DNA of 41,911 bases from Oscillatoria sp. FACHB-1407 (GCF_014697545.1 NZ_JACJSA010000033.1:1-41911), one strand, 5' to 3'. Counted from the first letter of the stretch, positions 31,522 through 40,794 are shown. Notes: generated by a model not told the origin, from the letters alone. Numbers and translations are program-made.

Positions 31522-32034
31522 GTGAAAATCAATAAAACCTTAATGGAATCCTTTCGAGTAATGACTGCAATTCAACCAAAACCAATGTTACTGAGTGCCA
31601 CTCTGCAATCTACTGCGATTGAAAATCGCCCTGCTCAGGTCGCTTGGACAATTGCACGAGTGGCGGTGGGCTTACTAATGATCCACAACGGATTTAGCAA
31701 ACTGGCAGATGTGCAGGGGTTTGCAGACGGAGTTGTAAGTTTTATTGGCTTGCCTTACCCGGTTTTCTTCACCTATTGTGCTGCCTACGCTGAAATTGTG
31801 AGTTCGATTCTGCTGGTAGTTGGATTATTCTCTCGGCTCAACGCCTTAATCTTGCTATTTACCATGCTGATTGCAATATTCTTTCATCTCAAAAAAGATG
31901 GCTTGCACATTCCCCCATTGGAAACGGCTTCCCTGTATGCCCTGTGGTTTAGCTTCTTCTTGACCAATGGTGGCGGGTTATTCTCCCTCGATACGGCGAT
32001 CGCAAATTGGTTGGGGAGATCCACGTCTCCGTAA
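31522..32034 (+). CDS. DoxX family membrane protein
   Basis: 170 residues, four membrane spans: ARVAVGLLMIHNGFSKLADV, PVFFTYCAAYAEIVSSILLV, SRLNALILLFTMLIAIFFHL and SLYALWFSFFLTNGGGLFSL. The HNGFSKL and Glu in YAEI fit DoxX, whose members work with quinone- or thiol-linked redox reactions at the membrane. The start is uncertain: GTG 31522, or ATG at 31543 or 31561; none has a strong ribosome site. It is the last gene of the accessory region, compatible with the quinone theme. Confidence 0.85.
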   Translation: MKINKTLMESFRVMTAIQPKPMLLSATLQSTAIENRPAQVAWTIARVAVGLLMIHNGFSKLADVQGFADGVVSFIGLPYPVFFTYCAAYAEIVSSILLVVGLFSRLNALILLFTMLIAIFFHLKKDGLHIPPLETASLYALWFSFFLTNGGGLFSLDTAIANWLGRSTSP

Positions 32035-32098
32035 GGTAGTGAGTGGGAATTAGTATCGGTTAGGATTCGAGTACCCAAATCTGACAGTTTTGAATGAA

Positions 32099-35000
32099 TT
32101 AGTGCTGCTGCAAGGATATTTCTCGTGGTTCTATACGCAGTTCGATCGCCCCTAACGCTTTGAGTGCGAACTTTTGAGCATTGGTGAGTCCTTTGATATC
32201 CAAAATGTTCATTCCTTCACAAGGACGGGGCGATCGCAGGCTTTGCAAGCAATCTCCGGTAGACGGATTCCAGATGCGAATGGTTTCGTCTTCACTGCCG
32301 CTAATCAACACACTATTGAGATCGCTCCTGCCATCAGGAGGCACACTAAAAACGACCGCCCAAATCCGATTATGGTGACTTTGGAGAACTTGCAATCGCT
32401 CGCCAGTGACCGTGTCCCATAATTGAATTGTCTGGTCATTGCTACCACTGGCGATACAGGTTCCATCCGGGCTAAAAGCGATCGCCTGAATCCAGTTCTC
32501 GTGTCCATGAAGGGTTTTCAAGCATTCCCCTGTCTGCACATCCCAAATCTTGACAACGCGATCGTCTCCGCCGCTGCCGATCAGAGAACCATCGGGGCTA
32601 AAGGCAACGGCCCAAATACCGCTGGTGTGCCCCGCTAAAACCCGCAGACACTCTCCAGAATGGCTGTCCCACAGGCGAATCGTTTGGTCATCACTACTGC
32701 TAGCAATGATCGTTTGAGAGGGTTGGGGTGAAAAGGCAACACACCTGACCCAACTGTCATGCCCATCTAAGCGATGTAAACATTCCCCCGTTTGCACGTC
32801 CCATAAACGAATGGTGTGGTCAGTACTACCGCTGACCAACAGTTTTCCATCTCGATTGAACCTGACTGATCGCACCCAGCTATCGTGTCCTTGCAGGATT
32901 TTGAGACACTCCCCCGTCACACTGTCCCACAGGCGAATGGTATGGTCGCTGCTGCCACTGGCAATCATGTGATTTTGCGGGCTAAAAGCAACCGATCGCA
33001 CCCAACTGGTATGTCCATTCAGGGTTTTAATGCACTGTCCTAGTTTCAGATCCCACAGGCGAACGGTGCGATCGCTGCCCCCGGTTACCAGGTAGCGTCC
33101 GTCAGCACTGCTGTCAAGCGATAGGATGCCGCTGATATGTCCCCGTAACGTTTTGAGGCATTGTCCAGTCTGCACATCCCACATTTGTACGGTCTGGTCA
33201 CTCCCTCCCAAAATCAGAGCTTTACCATCTGGACTGAATGCCACCGACCAAATATCTTGAATTGGGCTTTGAAAGGTTCGCAGGCAGGTATGCGTTGTCA
33301 GATCCCACAGTTTGGCGGTCTGGTCATTACTGGCACTCGCCAGGAGGGTTCCCGTTCCATCAAAGGTGACTGACTGTACCCAGTTGGTGTGCCCTTGCAG
33401 GGTGACAGCACAAGCTCCCGTCTGCACATCCCACAGTTTGATGGTCTGGTCACGGCTCCCACTGGCCAGCAGAGAAGTGATTGGACTAAAAGCAACCGAT
33501 TGTACCCAGTCTGTATGCCCTAACAATGTCCTAACACACTCACCTGTCTGCACATCCCAAATCTTGATCGTTTTATCGTTACTGCCACTGGCAAGCAACG
33601 TTTGATCTGGGCTGAATGCCACTGACCAGACCCAATTTTGATGCCCTTCGAGCACTCTCAAGCAAACTCCGGTTTGGACATCCCATAAGCGCACGGTTTG
33701 ATCATTACTGCTACTGGCTAACCATCGTCCATCGGCACTAAACGCCACTGCCCAGACCCAGTTCTGATGCCCTTTCAACGTCTTCAGGCATTGTCCGGTT
33801 TGCATATCCCATAAACGGATTGTTTCATCTTCACTACCAGTGGCAATGATGGAATCGGTTGGACTGAAAGCCACGGAGTGAACCCAACCGCGATGCCCCT
33901 GGTAGACTCGCACTTTTTTGCCATCTTTGGTTTGCCAGAGACAGATATCGTTATCCGTTGTCGCTGTCGCAAAATAGTGACCATCTGGACTGAAGGCAAC
34001 TGAAAGCGTACTGGCAAAGGTTTCTGTCAAAACGGAACGAGAGAGGTCTGAATAGGCAAAGTTGACGTAGTTTAGATTTGCACCCTCCAAATAGGCTTGC
34101 CAAATGGTGAGATGGGAACAGTCATAACCGCTGAGATCCGTTCCCAGTTGTAATAAAAGATTGAGGATGTTACCTGCCAGATATCCCGGTTCGAGGGGAA
34201 AGTTGTTTCGTTGCCAATTCAGGATACTTTCCAGGTGTTTTTCTAAGTTTTGTTTTACTTTAAAGTGTTTCAACAACTGCTCTAATAATGGTGTTAGAAT
34301 CAGTCGATTTTGTATCTCTCGAATATAATCTTTTGCTTCTGCTTTGAGTAGGATGTGTTGATTGAGAAGCTCAAAGCTTTCTCGATTTTGAATGATTTCA
34401 TGAGCGATCGCAGTGATTAGGCGATCGCCGACATACTCCATCACCACAGGTTGTAAACTAAACAATCCGTCGTGTTTTTCAATTAAGGAGCGTTGCCCTA
34501 GCGATTTGAGTGCATCCAAAATTTGGTGGCGAGGGGGAGGTGCGATCCAATCACTACAGAGGGTGGTCAGCGAGAGAGGTTCACGAGCAACGGCTAACCC
34601 ATACAAAGCCGTTTTCTCAATGGCTGAAAGACGAGCAAAATGTTGATCCAGCAGTTCATTAATTTCTGAGGTGACTGCTGTATTTTCTTGAAGAAATTGA
34701 GAAACATCTCCATCAAACAACTCTTGAATCGTTGTCGTGACAATCTTTAGGGCTAACGGATTTCCCCCATAGCGGTAGACTAACTCGTTACTAACCGTTT
34801 CAGATCCGATCTGAATTCCTTTTGCATCGATAATCTGTTGTGCATCCTCAGGAGAGAGTCCCTTTAAGTGCAGCGATCGCACGGGTAAGGTCTCTCCTTC
34901 CATTACCCCAAATTCTTTCGGTTTCTCTCGGCTCGTCAGTAATAGACAGCTTAAGTGGTTTGTTTCCCCCATTCTCTTAAAAAACTGTCCATAATCTTCA

Positions 35001-35800
35001 TATCCTTCACGGTACTGTCCGCTGCATTCTCCTCCTTTAAGCAGCGTTTCTGCATTGTCCAGAACGAGTAAACAGCGCATGGATCGCAAGTGTTCTAGTA
35101 GAAGTGTTAGTCGAACTTCGGTTGCATCCGGTAAGGTGAGTTGGGGCGATCGCGTGATCGTTTGCAGCAAGTCTGCCAGTAGTTCCGTTAAGGGTGGAGC
35201 GTTACGGAGCGATCGCCAGATAACACAATCAAAATCCGTCACCTGCTGAGCCAGCTTAATAGACAGATGAGTTTTACCAATTCCCCCAACCCCGAATACG
35301 CCAATCAACCGACAACGAGCCGCTATCCATTTTAGAAGAAGATCCAACTCGGTCTGGCGTCCGTAAAACACCTCTACATCAGAGGCTTCACCCCAATCGT
35401 AATAGGGGGCGATCGGCGGTGGGTTTGCCCCCCTAGCCCCCCAAATTTGGGGGAAACTTGAATTTGTAAAGTCCCCCAAGCTTGGGGGATTTAGGGGGCG
35501 CGGTGACAACGCCATCTGTCGCTCAATTACGATTCGGCAATTGATTTTAGTGACCTTCTCGCCCAACACATTCGACAGCATTTGCCAGAGATCAGGTCCG
35601 ACGTGCTTCCGCAAATAATGGGCTGAATAGCCACAAGCGTCTGCAATCTGGTCATAGTTCCGTCGCTCACCTAACCAGGATGCACTTAACAGTGCCCGTT
35701 GGGCTTCCCCCAAATGGCTTCCCGTCTTGGCAAACACCAGAGCGTCTATGAATGCCAGGAAGGAGAATTCGGTGCCATCTTGCGGAGAGTTGCTCACCAT
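32099..35800 (-). CDS. STAND NTPase: N-terminal HTH-like domain, NB-ARC and 14 WD40 repeats
   Basis: 1233 residues. Residues 1-95 are the HTH-like N-terminal domain found in vWA-MoxR-associated and NB-ARC proteins of cyanobacteria (GEAQRALLSASWLGERRNYD, QIADACGYSAHYLRKHVG). NB-ARC: Walker A GVGGIGKT at 170-177, Walker B CLLVLDNAETLL. A helical linker leads to 14 WD40 repeats (from TLSVAFSPDGHYFATATTD), enough for two seven-blade propellers. Such STAND proteins assemble when the propeller binds a trigger; roles include signalling and, in some relatives, phage sensing. A palindromic repeat at 35427-35499 encodes about 25 residues of the linker between HTH and NB-ARC. Confidence 0.93.
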   Translation of the reverse strand: MVSNSPQDGTEFSFLAFIDALVFAKTGSHLGEAQRALLSASWLGERRNYDQIADACGYSAHYLRKHVGPDLWQMLSNVLGEKVTKINCRIVIERQMALSPRPLNPPSLGDFTNSSFPQIWGARGANPPPIAPYYDWGEASDVEVFYGRQTELDLLLKWIAARCRLIGVFGVGGIGKTHLSIKLAQQVTDFDCVIWRSLRNAPPLTELLADLLQTITRSPQLTLPDATEVRLTLLLEHLRSMRCLLVLDNAETLLKGGECSGQYREGYEDYGQFFKRMGETNHLSCLLLTSREKPKEFGVMEGETLPVRSLHLKGLSPEDAQQIIDAKGIQIGSETVSNELVYRYGGNPLALKIVTTTIQELFDGDVSQFLQENTAVTSEINELLDQHFARLSAIEKTALYGLAVAREPLSLTTLCSDWIAPPPRHQILDALKSLGQRSLIEKHDGLFSLQPVVMEYVGDRLITAIAHEIIQNRESFELLNQHILLKAEAKDYIREIQNRLILTPLLEQLLKHFKVKQNLEKHLESILNWQRNNFPLEPGYLAGNILNLLLQLGTDLSGYDCSHLTIWQAYLEGANLNYVNFAYSDLSRSVLTETFASTLSVAFSPDGHYFATATTDNDICLWQTKDGKKVRVYQGHRGWVHSVAFSPTDSIIATGSEDETIRLWDMQTGQCLKTLKGHQNWVWAVAFSADGRWLASSSNDQTVRLWDVQTGVCLRVLEGHQNWVWSVAFSPDQTLLASGSNDKTIKIWDVQTGECVRTLLGHTDWVQSVAFSPITSLLASGSRDQTIKLWDVQTGACAVTLQGHTNWVQSVTFDGTGTLLASASNDQTAKLWDLTTHTCLRTFQSPIQDIWSVAFSPDGKALILGGSDQTVQMWDVQTGQCLKTLRGHISGILSLDSSADGRYLVTGGSDRTVRLWDLKLGQCIKTLNGHTSWVRSVAFSPQNHMIASGSSDHTIRLWDSVTGECLKILQGHDSWVRSVRFNRDGKLLVSGSTDHTIRLWDVQTGECLHRLDGHDSWVRCVAFSPQPSQTIIASSSDDQTIRLWDSHSGECLRVLAGHTSGIWAVAFSPDGSLIGSGGDDRVVKIWDVQTGECLKTLHGHENWIQAIAFSPDGTCIASGSNDQTIQLWDTVTGERLQVLQSHHNRIWAVVFSVPPDGRSDLNSVLISGSEDETIRIWNPSTGDCLQSLRSPRPCEGMNILDIKGLTNAQKFALKALGAIELRIEPREISLQQH
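35427..35499. repeat. C/G-run palindromic element, copy 2, inside the STAND gene
   Basis: GCCCCCCTAGCCCCCCAAAT and, at the other end, GGGGGATTTAGGGGGC match the reverse complement of 22118-22190. The element is read in frame on the minus strand as SPRPLNPPSLGDFTNSSF and following residues (about 99-126). The host frame stays open through it. Confidence 0.85.
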
Positions 35801-36053
35801 TCAATCATTAAAATTGCAACGCTGCTTGTCATTCATCTTTGGAGAAACTGAGAGGACTTGAGGTATTGCATCATACATTTTTCAGTTCCAGCCATTTGCA
35901 GCACCTGGAACAAACCTGGAACTTTGATCCAAAACGTTACAAAAACAGGTTGAACTTTTGGTATCGACATCCCTTCAACCCAATCTGATAATGCGGTCAC
36001 TTGCACTTTGTAAGCACTTCGTCAGCCATGATTGTTGCTAAGAGGATTCGCCC
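35801..36053. promoter_or_regulatory. divergent promoter region with an 11-bp direct repeat
   Basis: The region separates the STAND gene from the BMP operon. ACCTGGAAC occurs at 35903-35911 and again at 35914-35922, one helical turn apart, a possible regulator site. AAGAGGA precedes the BMP start. No clear -10/-35 pair is asserted. Confidence 0.4.
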
Positions 36054-37247
36054 ATGACTCAACATCGTTTTCCATTTACCCGTCGTCAGGTCATTCGAGG
36101 ACTGCTGGCAACTGGAGCCTTTGGTGCAACCTCCCACCTGTGGACGGGTTGTTCATCTACTCCAACGGCTAGTACTGGAGAAACGACAACATCTCCTGGT
36201 AGTGCGGCAGAACCCCTGGTGATGGGATTCATTTATGTGGGTCCCAAAGACGACTATGGTTGGAACCAGGCACACGCCGAAGGAGCCTCTGGAGTGGCGA
36301 AGGTTTCTGGAGTCAAAGTCGTGGAAGAAGCCAGTGTGCCTGAGACGACTGCGGTTGCTGAAACCATGCGAGGCATGATCGTTCAAGATGGCGCGAAAGT
36401 TTTATTTCCCACCTCATTTGGTTACTTCGATCCGCATATTTTGGAGTTAGCGAAGGAATTTCCAGAGGTGCAGTTTTTCCACTGTGGCACGCTGTACGAG
36501 GAAGGCAAACATCCCGCCAACGTGGGCAGCTATTTTGGATTTATTGATCAGGCATACTACATTGCTGGAACGGTTGCCGCGCATACGTCTAAAACAGGCA
36601 AGCTGGGCTTTGTTATGGCAAAACCGATTCCTCGAATTGTGCGTACACTCAATAGCTGGATGCTAGGGGCGAAATCGGTTAATCCCAGTGCCACCACTCA
36701 ACTCATCATCACAGGTGCATGGACTGACCCGGTCAAAGAAGCGGAAGCCGTGAACAGCATGGCAGATCAGGGAGTCGATGTCGTCACCTGCAACGTAGAC
36801 AATGCCAAAGTCGTGATGGAGACCGCAGAAAAACGCAGCATCTTTTGCAGCGGCAATGCGGTAAACCAGTCTGCCGTAGCTCCCAAAGGGTATCTCACAG
36901 GGGCTGAATGGGATTGGACGGGGGTTTACTCTAGCTACGCCAAGATGATTCAGGAGGGCAAAACACTGATGAATGGCGGTATTCCCCACACATATTTGGG
37001 CGGCTTAAAGGATAATTTCGTCAAGCTGTCACCCTATGGAGCAGCCGTCAGTGAGACAGCCAAACAAGATGCCGAAACCGCCAAAACTGGATTGTTAGAT
37101 GGCTCCCTGGTGGTCTACAAGGGAGAATTGAAAGACAATACGGGTAAAGTTGTGATCCCCACTGGAACGGAATACAAGCCGGGTGATCCTGAACTTGAAA
37201 AAATGGATTGGCTGGTTGAAGGGGTAATCGGACAAATCACCGCTTAA
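36054..37247 (+). CDS. BMP family ABC transporter substrate-binding lipoprotein
   Basis: 397 residues. A twin-arginine leader (TRRQVIRGLLATGAFG) runs into a lipobox ending at C33 (HLWTGC), so the protein is a Tat-exported lipoprotein. Mature part: VMGFIYVGPKDDYGWNQAHA, VLFPTSFGYFD, FGFIDQAYYIAGTVAAHTSK, GVDVVTCNVDNAKVVMETAE and AEWDWTGVYSSYAKM, the BMP/PnrA purine-nucleoside-binding fold. Ligands of this family are nucleosides, xanthine-type bases or related heterocycles. Two permeases follow directly. Confidence 0.93.
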   Translation: MTQHRFPFTRRQVIRGLLATGAFGATSHLWTGCSSTPTASTGETTTSPGSAAEPLVMGFIYVGPKDDYGWNQAHAEGASGVAKVSGVKVVEEASVPETTAVAETMRGMIVQDGAKVLFPTSFGYFDPHILELAKEFPEVQFFHCGTLYEEGKHPANVGSYFGFIDQAYYIAGTVAAHTSKTGKLGFVMAKPIPRIVRTLNSWMLGAKSVNPSATTQLIITGAWTDPVKEAEAVNSMADQGVDVVTCNVDNAKVVMETAEKRSIFCSGNAVNQSAVAPKGYLTGAEWDWTGVYSSYAKMIQEGKTLMNGGIPHTYLGGLKDNFVKLSPYGAAVSETAKQDAETAKTGLLDGSLVVYKGELKDNTGKVVIPTGTEYKPGDPELEKMDWLVEGVIGQITA

Positions 37248-37262
37248 CGGAAATTGTTCACC

Positions 37263-38411
37263 ATGTTGCGTCGTTGGCGTTCCGTTTTAGAGTCCATTTG
37301 CATCCCAGTCGGGGCGATCGCCCTTGCCCTTCTCCTATTTGGTTTGTTCTGTGCCATTCAGGGATACAACCCCTTGGCGATCTATGCTTCCATTTACAAG
37401 GCAGCCTTTGCCTCCTGGTTTTCTTGGCAAAATACCTTAATTCGTTCAGCCCCTTTAATGCTGAGTGCCCTCTGTACCGTCCTCCCGGCTCGGTTGGGAT
37501 TAATCGTGATTGGCAACGAAGGTGCGTTGGTCTTAGGCGGGTTAATGGCAGCCGTGACCGGATTGGGAATGGCAAAGGCACCGCCTCTGATCGCACTGCT
37601 GGCGATGGCGATCGCAGGCATCACAGTAGGTGGACTGTGGATCATGCTGGTTGGGGCATTGCGTCACTACCGAGGGGTGAATGAGACCATCAGTAGTTTG
37701 CTGTTGAACTATGTGGCGATCGCCTTCCTCAACCATATGGTTGAGGGCCCCTGGCGAGATCCCAGTTCGCTCAACCAACCCTCCACCTATCCATTAGCAG
37801 AGGCTTTGCAACTGGGGGACTTTCCCGGTTCTCGGATTCATTACGGGCTGCTGTACGGGTTGGTGGTGTGTGCGATCGCCTATGTCCTGATTCAACGCAC
37901 CACCTTCGGTTTTGCGATTCGCACCGTTGGCGGCAATATTCGCGCCGCCCGAATTGCTGGACTCGCGGTTGGCAAACTGACCTTAGCCATTTGCTTTCTG
38001 GCAGGCTCCTGTGCCGGATTGGCAGGCATGGTGGAAGTGGCAGCCGTACATGGACGGGCAAATGGCGCGCTCCATTCAAACTATGGCTATACCGGAATTT
38101 TGGTTGCTTTTGTGGCGAAACAGAATCCCTTAGCCGTTGTTCTAGTCTCTACTTTGTTAGGCGGTATCTTAGCCAGCGGCAGCATTTTGCAACGCGCTCA
38201 TGGAATGCCCGATGCGACGGTTCTAGTCTTTCAAGGCTTGATCTTCCTGGTGATTCTGTATAGTGAGTCGCTTTACGGTCAGCTTCCCTGGTTTCAAGAA
38301 CCCGCCATCATCGATGATGACGCGGTTGCTTCGCAGTTCCCCGAAGGGGTAATCGCCCCTGCTCAACCCCTTGATCCGCTTTCGTCTACCGTGCAAGGAG
38401 TTCATCAATGA
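37263..38411 (+). CDS. ABC transporter permease (nucleoside/BMP type), subunit 1
   Basis: 382 residues, about nine or ten membrane spans. Family features: FWSWQ-like ASWFSWQNTLIRSAPLML, VLPARLGLIVIGNEGALVLG, YRGVNETISSLLLNYVAIAF, GFAIRTVGGNIRAARIAGLA and GANGALHSNYGYTGILVAF-like end. It is the YufP/RbsC-like permease of nucleoside importers. ATG 37263 follows GGAA; a TTG at 37254 is in frame. It overlaps subunit 2 by 4 bases (ATGA), indicating translational coupling. Confidence 0.92.
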   Translation: MLRRWRSVLESICIPVGAIALALLLFGLFCAIQGYNPLAIYASIYKAAFASWFSWQNTLIRSAPLMLSALCTVLPARLGLIVIGNEGALVLGGLMAAVTGLGMAKAPPLIALLAMAIAGITVGGLWIMLVGALRHYRGVNETISSLLLNYVAIAFLNHMVEGPWRDPSSLNQPSTYPLAEALQLGDFPGSRIHYGLLYGLVVCAIAYVLIQRTTFGFAIRTVGGNIRAARIAGLAVGKLTLAICFLAGSCAGLAGMVEVAAVHGRANGALHSNYGYTGILVAFVAKQNPLAVVLVSTLLGGILASGSILQRAHGMPDATVLVFQGLIFLVILYSESLYGQLPWFQEPAIIDDDAVASQFPEGVIAPAQPLDPLSSTVQGVHQ

Positions 38412-39337
38412 CCCCTGAATCTCTCGGTTGGTGGGGTGTGCCCCTGGCAATTCTAGGTGGCTTACTGCGGGGCAGTGTTCCCTTTTTGTTTGTCAGTTTA
38501 GGAGAATGTTTGACGGAAAAAAGCGGCAAGATCAATCTGGGTTTAGAAGGAACTTTGCTGATGGGTGCGATGAGTGCCTACGCCGTTTCCTATCACACCG
38601 GATCACCCTGGCTAGGGGTTGTTTGTGCCGGAGTTGCCGGAATGGGGTTAGGTGCCATTCATACCTGGCTCGTGCAACAGCGCAGAGTCAACGATATTTC
38701 TGTGGGCATTGCCATGATGCTCTTTGGAGGTGGGTTAGCCTTTTACATTGGTAAGCCTTACATTCAACCGATCGCCCCCCAGTTGCTTGCCATTCGTTTT
38801 GGAGAGTGGAGCCATTTACCGCAAGTCAAATCTGCGTTAATGATCAGTCCATTGCTTTTGTTAGGACTGGCGATCGCCCCTCTGATGCAGTGGTTCTTCA
38901 CCTCTACGCGATGGGGCTTGATGGTGCGAGCGGTGGGAGAAAGTCCAGCCGCAGCCAGGGCGATGGGAATTCCTGTTCGTCGGGTACAGGCACTGTGCAT
39001 TGTCTTTGGCAGCTTTTTAGCGGGAGTGGCAGGATCTTACCTGTCCCTCTACTTTCCGGGGAGCTGGAACGAAAATATTTCCAGTGGACAGGGGCTGATT
39101 GCAGTCGCGCTAGTGATTTTTGCTCGTTGGAATCCGATGCAGTGTCTCTACGCCGCACTTCTATTTGGTGGAACTCAGGGATTAGGTCCCGCTTTGCAAT
39201 CGGTGGGGGTGGACTCCTATTACTACGTGTTTAATTCCATACCCTATGTGCTGACGCTGGCGGTCATGGTGTTGACGTGTTCTCCCACAAGAGCTTCCGT
39301 TGGTGCACCAGAGTCATTAGGGAAACCCAGTGAATAG
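38408..39337 (+). CDS. ABC transporter permease (nucleoside/BMP type), subunit 2
   Basis: 309 residues, about eight membrane spans: GSVPFLFVSLGECLTEKSGK, INLGLEGTLLMGAMSAYAVS, RRVNDISVGIAMMLFGGGLA, RWGLMVRAVGESPAAARAMG and GQGLIAVALVIFARWNPMQC. It is the YufQ-like partner of subunit 1, and together they form the channel for the BMP lipoprotein. AAGGAG lies at 38395-38400, just before the ATG. After its stop comes a palindromic repeat and then the amidohydrolase, not the expected ATPase. Confidence 0.92.
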   Translation: MTPESLGWWGVPLAILGGLLRGSVPFLFVSLGECLTEKSGKINLGLEGTLLMGAMSAYAVSYHTGSPWLGVVCAGVAGMGLGAIHTWLVQQRRVNDISVGIAMMLFGGGLAFYIGKPYIQPIAPQLLAIRFGEWSHLPQVKSALMISPLLLLGLAIAPLMQWFFTSTRWGLMVRAVGESPAAARAMGIPVRRVQALCIVFGSFLAGVAGSYLSLYFPGSWNENISSGQGLIAVALVIFARWNPMQCLYAALLFGGTQGLGPALQSVGVDSYYYVFNSIPYVLTLAVMVLTCSPTRASVGAPESLGKPSE

Positions 39338-39388
39338 CAAACGACTGTGTACACATAAGCCCAGACTGACTTCGTTTAAGCCTTTTTT

Positions 39389-39457
39389 GCCCCCTAAATC
39401 CCCCAATTCCGGGGGACTTCCGGAGAGGTTCCCCCCAGAATTGGGAGGCTAGGGGGC
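39389..39457. repeat. C/G-run palindromic element, copy 3
   Basis: GCCCCCTAAATCCCCCAATT, GGGGGACTTCC, then GGTTCCCCCCAGAATTGGGA and CTAGGGGGC. Same layout as 22118-22190 with small changes in the loops. It lies between the permease and the amidohydrolase and could attenuate read-through. Confidence 0.85.
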
Positions 39458-39497
39458 AGTTCGACGGATATGAGTAGTTAAAAGTAGATAAGTAGAC

Positions 39498-40715
39498 ATG
39501 GGACTGGATACCTTCGACCTGTTGATCCAGCAAGCTAAGTTGCCGGATGGATCATTGGCTCAAGTTGCGGTTAAAAGTGGACGCATTCATGCGATCGCGC
39601 CTCCTGATCAAAATCTTGGCACAGCTAAGGAAAAGCTGGATATACAAGGCAACTTGCTTTGTCCCGGTTTGGTTGATGGACATATTCATCTGGACAAAAC
39701 TTTCTGGGGCACGTCCTGGCAATCGCATATTCCAGGGAACACCGTGCGGCAGCGGGTTGAAATCGAAAAACAGATGCTTCGAGAAATCAAAGTTCCGGTT
39801 GAGGAACGGGCTTCCCGTTTAACAGAACTGGCAATTCAACAAGGGACGACGCTAATTCGCACGCACGTAGACATTTATCCTGAAGTTGGCTTACGCAATT
39901 TAGAAGGGGTGCTTACAGTCCGCGATCGCTATCGAGATTTTGTTGATATTCAGATCGTTGCTTTTCCCCAAAGCGGCTTACTCTCTTGCCCGGGAACCCT
40001 GGAACTATTAGACGCTGCTCTATCTGAAGGGGCTGATTTAATCGGTGGACTTGACCCCGCAGGCATTGATCAAGATGTGAGCGGACATCTTCATGAGATT
40101 TTTCGTCTGGCAGACAAGCACGGCGTTAGCATTGACATCCACCTACACGACCCCGGTCATTTAGGCATTTACGAACTTGAGCAGATTGCCCAACGGACGA
40201 TCGCAACCGGAATGCAAGGGCGCGTTGCCGTCAGCCATGCCTACTGTTTAGGGATGGTGCCCTCGGATCTGGCAGATGTAACCGCAGAAAAATTAGCCAA
40301 CGCTGCGATCGCTATCATGACCAATGCACCAGGACATCATCCCTTTCCTTCGATTGCTCGTTTGCGGCAAGCAGGGATTACGGTCTTTTCAGGATCTGAT
40401 GATGTCCGCAATGCCTGGTGTCCTTTCAGTAACGCCGACATGTTAGAACGAGCCATGCTGATTGCCTACCGTTCTAACTTTTTAACGGACGCTGATCTCA
40501 TGACTGCCTTTGACATGATTACCATTGGCGGCGCAACGGTTTTAGGAATAGAAAAGTACGGCTTACAAAAAGGGGCGATCGCTGATTTTGTTGTCCTGGC
40601 GGCTGGCTCAATACCAGAGGCGATCGCCACACGCGCATCTCGCAAATATGTTATTAAACGTGGACACATTACCGCGAAAGAAGACAAACTGCTTGCGTCA
40701 ATCACATGCGTTTGA
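39498..40715 (+). CDS. cytosine deaminase-like amidohydrolase
   Basis: 405 residues of the metal-dependent amidohydrolase superfamily: LLCPGLVDGHIHLDKTFWG (H62, H64), RTHVDIYPEVG, SIDIHLHDPG, VSHAYCLG and SGSDDVRNAWCPF (catalytic Asp). The order and motifs fit cytosine/N-isopropylammelide/isoxanthopterin-type deaminases acting on pyrimidine, purine or triazine-like rings. Placement after a nucleoside-type importer suggests deamination of the imported base as a nitrogen source. The ATG at 39498 has no strong ribosome site. Confidence 0.9.
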   Translation: MGLDTFDLLIQQAKLPDGSLAQVAVKSGRIHAIAPPDQNLGTAKEKLDIQGNLLCPGLVDGHIHLDKTFWGTSWQSHIPGNTVRQRVEIEKQMLREIKVPVEERASRLTELAIQQGTTLIRTHVDIYPEVGLRNLEGVLTVRDRYRDFVDIQIVAFPQSGLLSCPGTLELLDAALSEGADLIGGLDPAGIDQDVSGHLHEIFRLADKHGVSIDIHLHDPGHLGIYELEQIAQRTIATGMQGRVAVSHAYCLGMVPSDLADVTAEKLANAAIAIMTNAPGHHPFPSIARLRQAGITVFSGSDDVRNAWCPFSNADMLERAMLIAYRSNFLTDADLMTAFDMITIGGATVLGIEKYGLQKGAIADFVVLAAGSIPEAIATRASRKYVIKRGHITAKEDKLLASITCV

Positions 40716-40765
40716 AGTACCTCACTCAAATTGCCAAACAGGAGGGCTTCGCTCGCCAGCCATAG
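40714..40765 (+). pseudogene. 52-bp gene-end relic, copy 1
   Basis: The frame reads KYLTQIAKQEGFARQP then TAG. It matches 41729-41780 at 45 of 52 bases; the seven differences give two silent codon changes and three mild replacements (T/S, K/R, A/T), the pattern of once-coding sequence. It lies across the end of the amidohydrolase in another frame. Confidence 0.6.
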
Positions 40766-40794
40766 CTGTCATTTAACACGCTTTTTGACCACTC

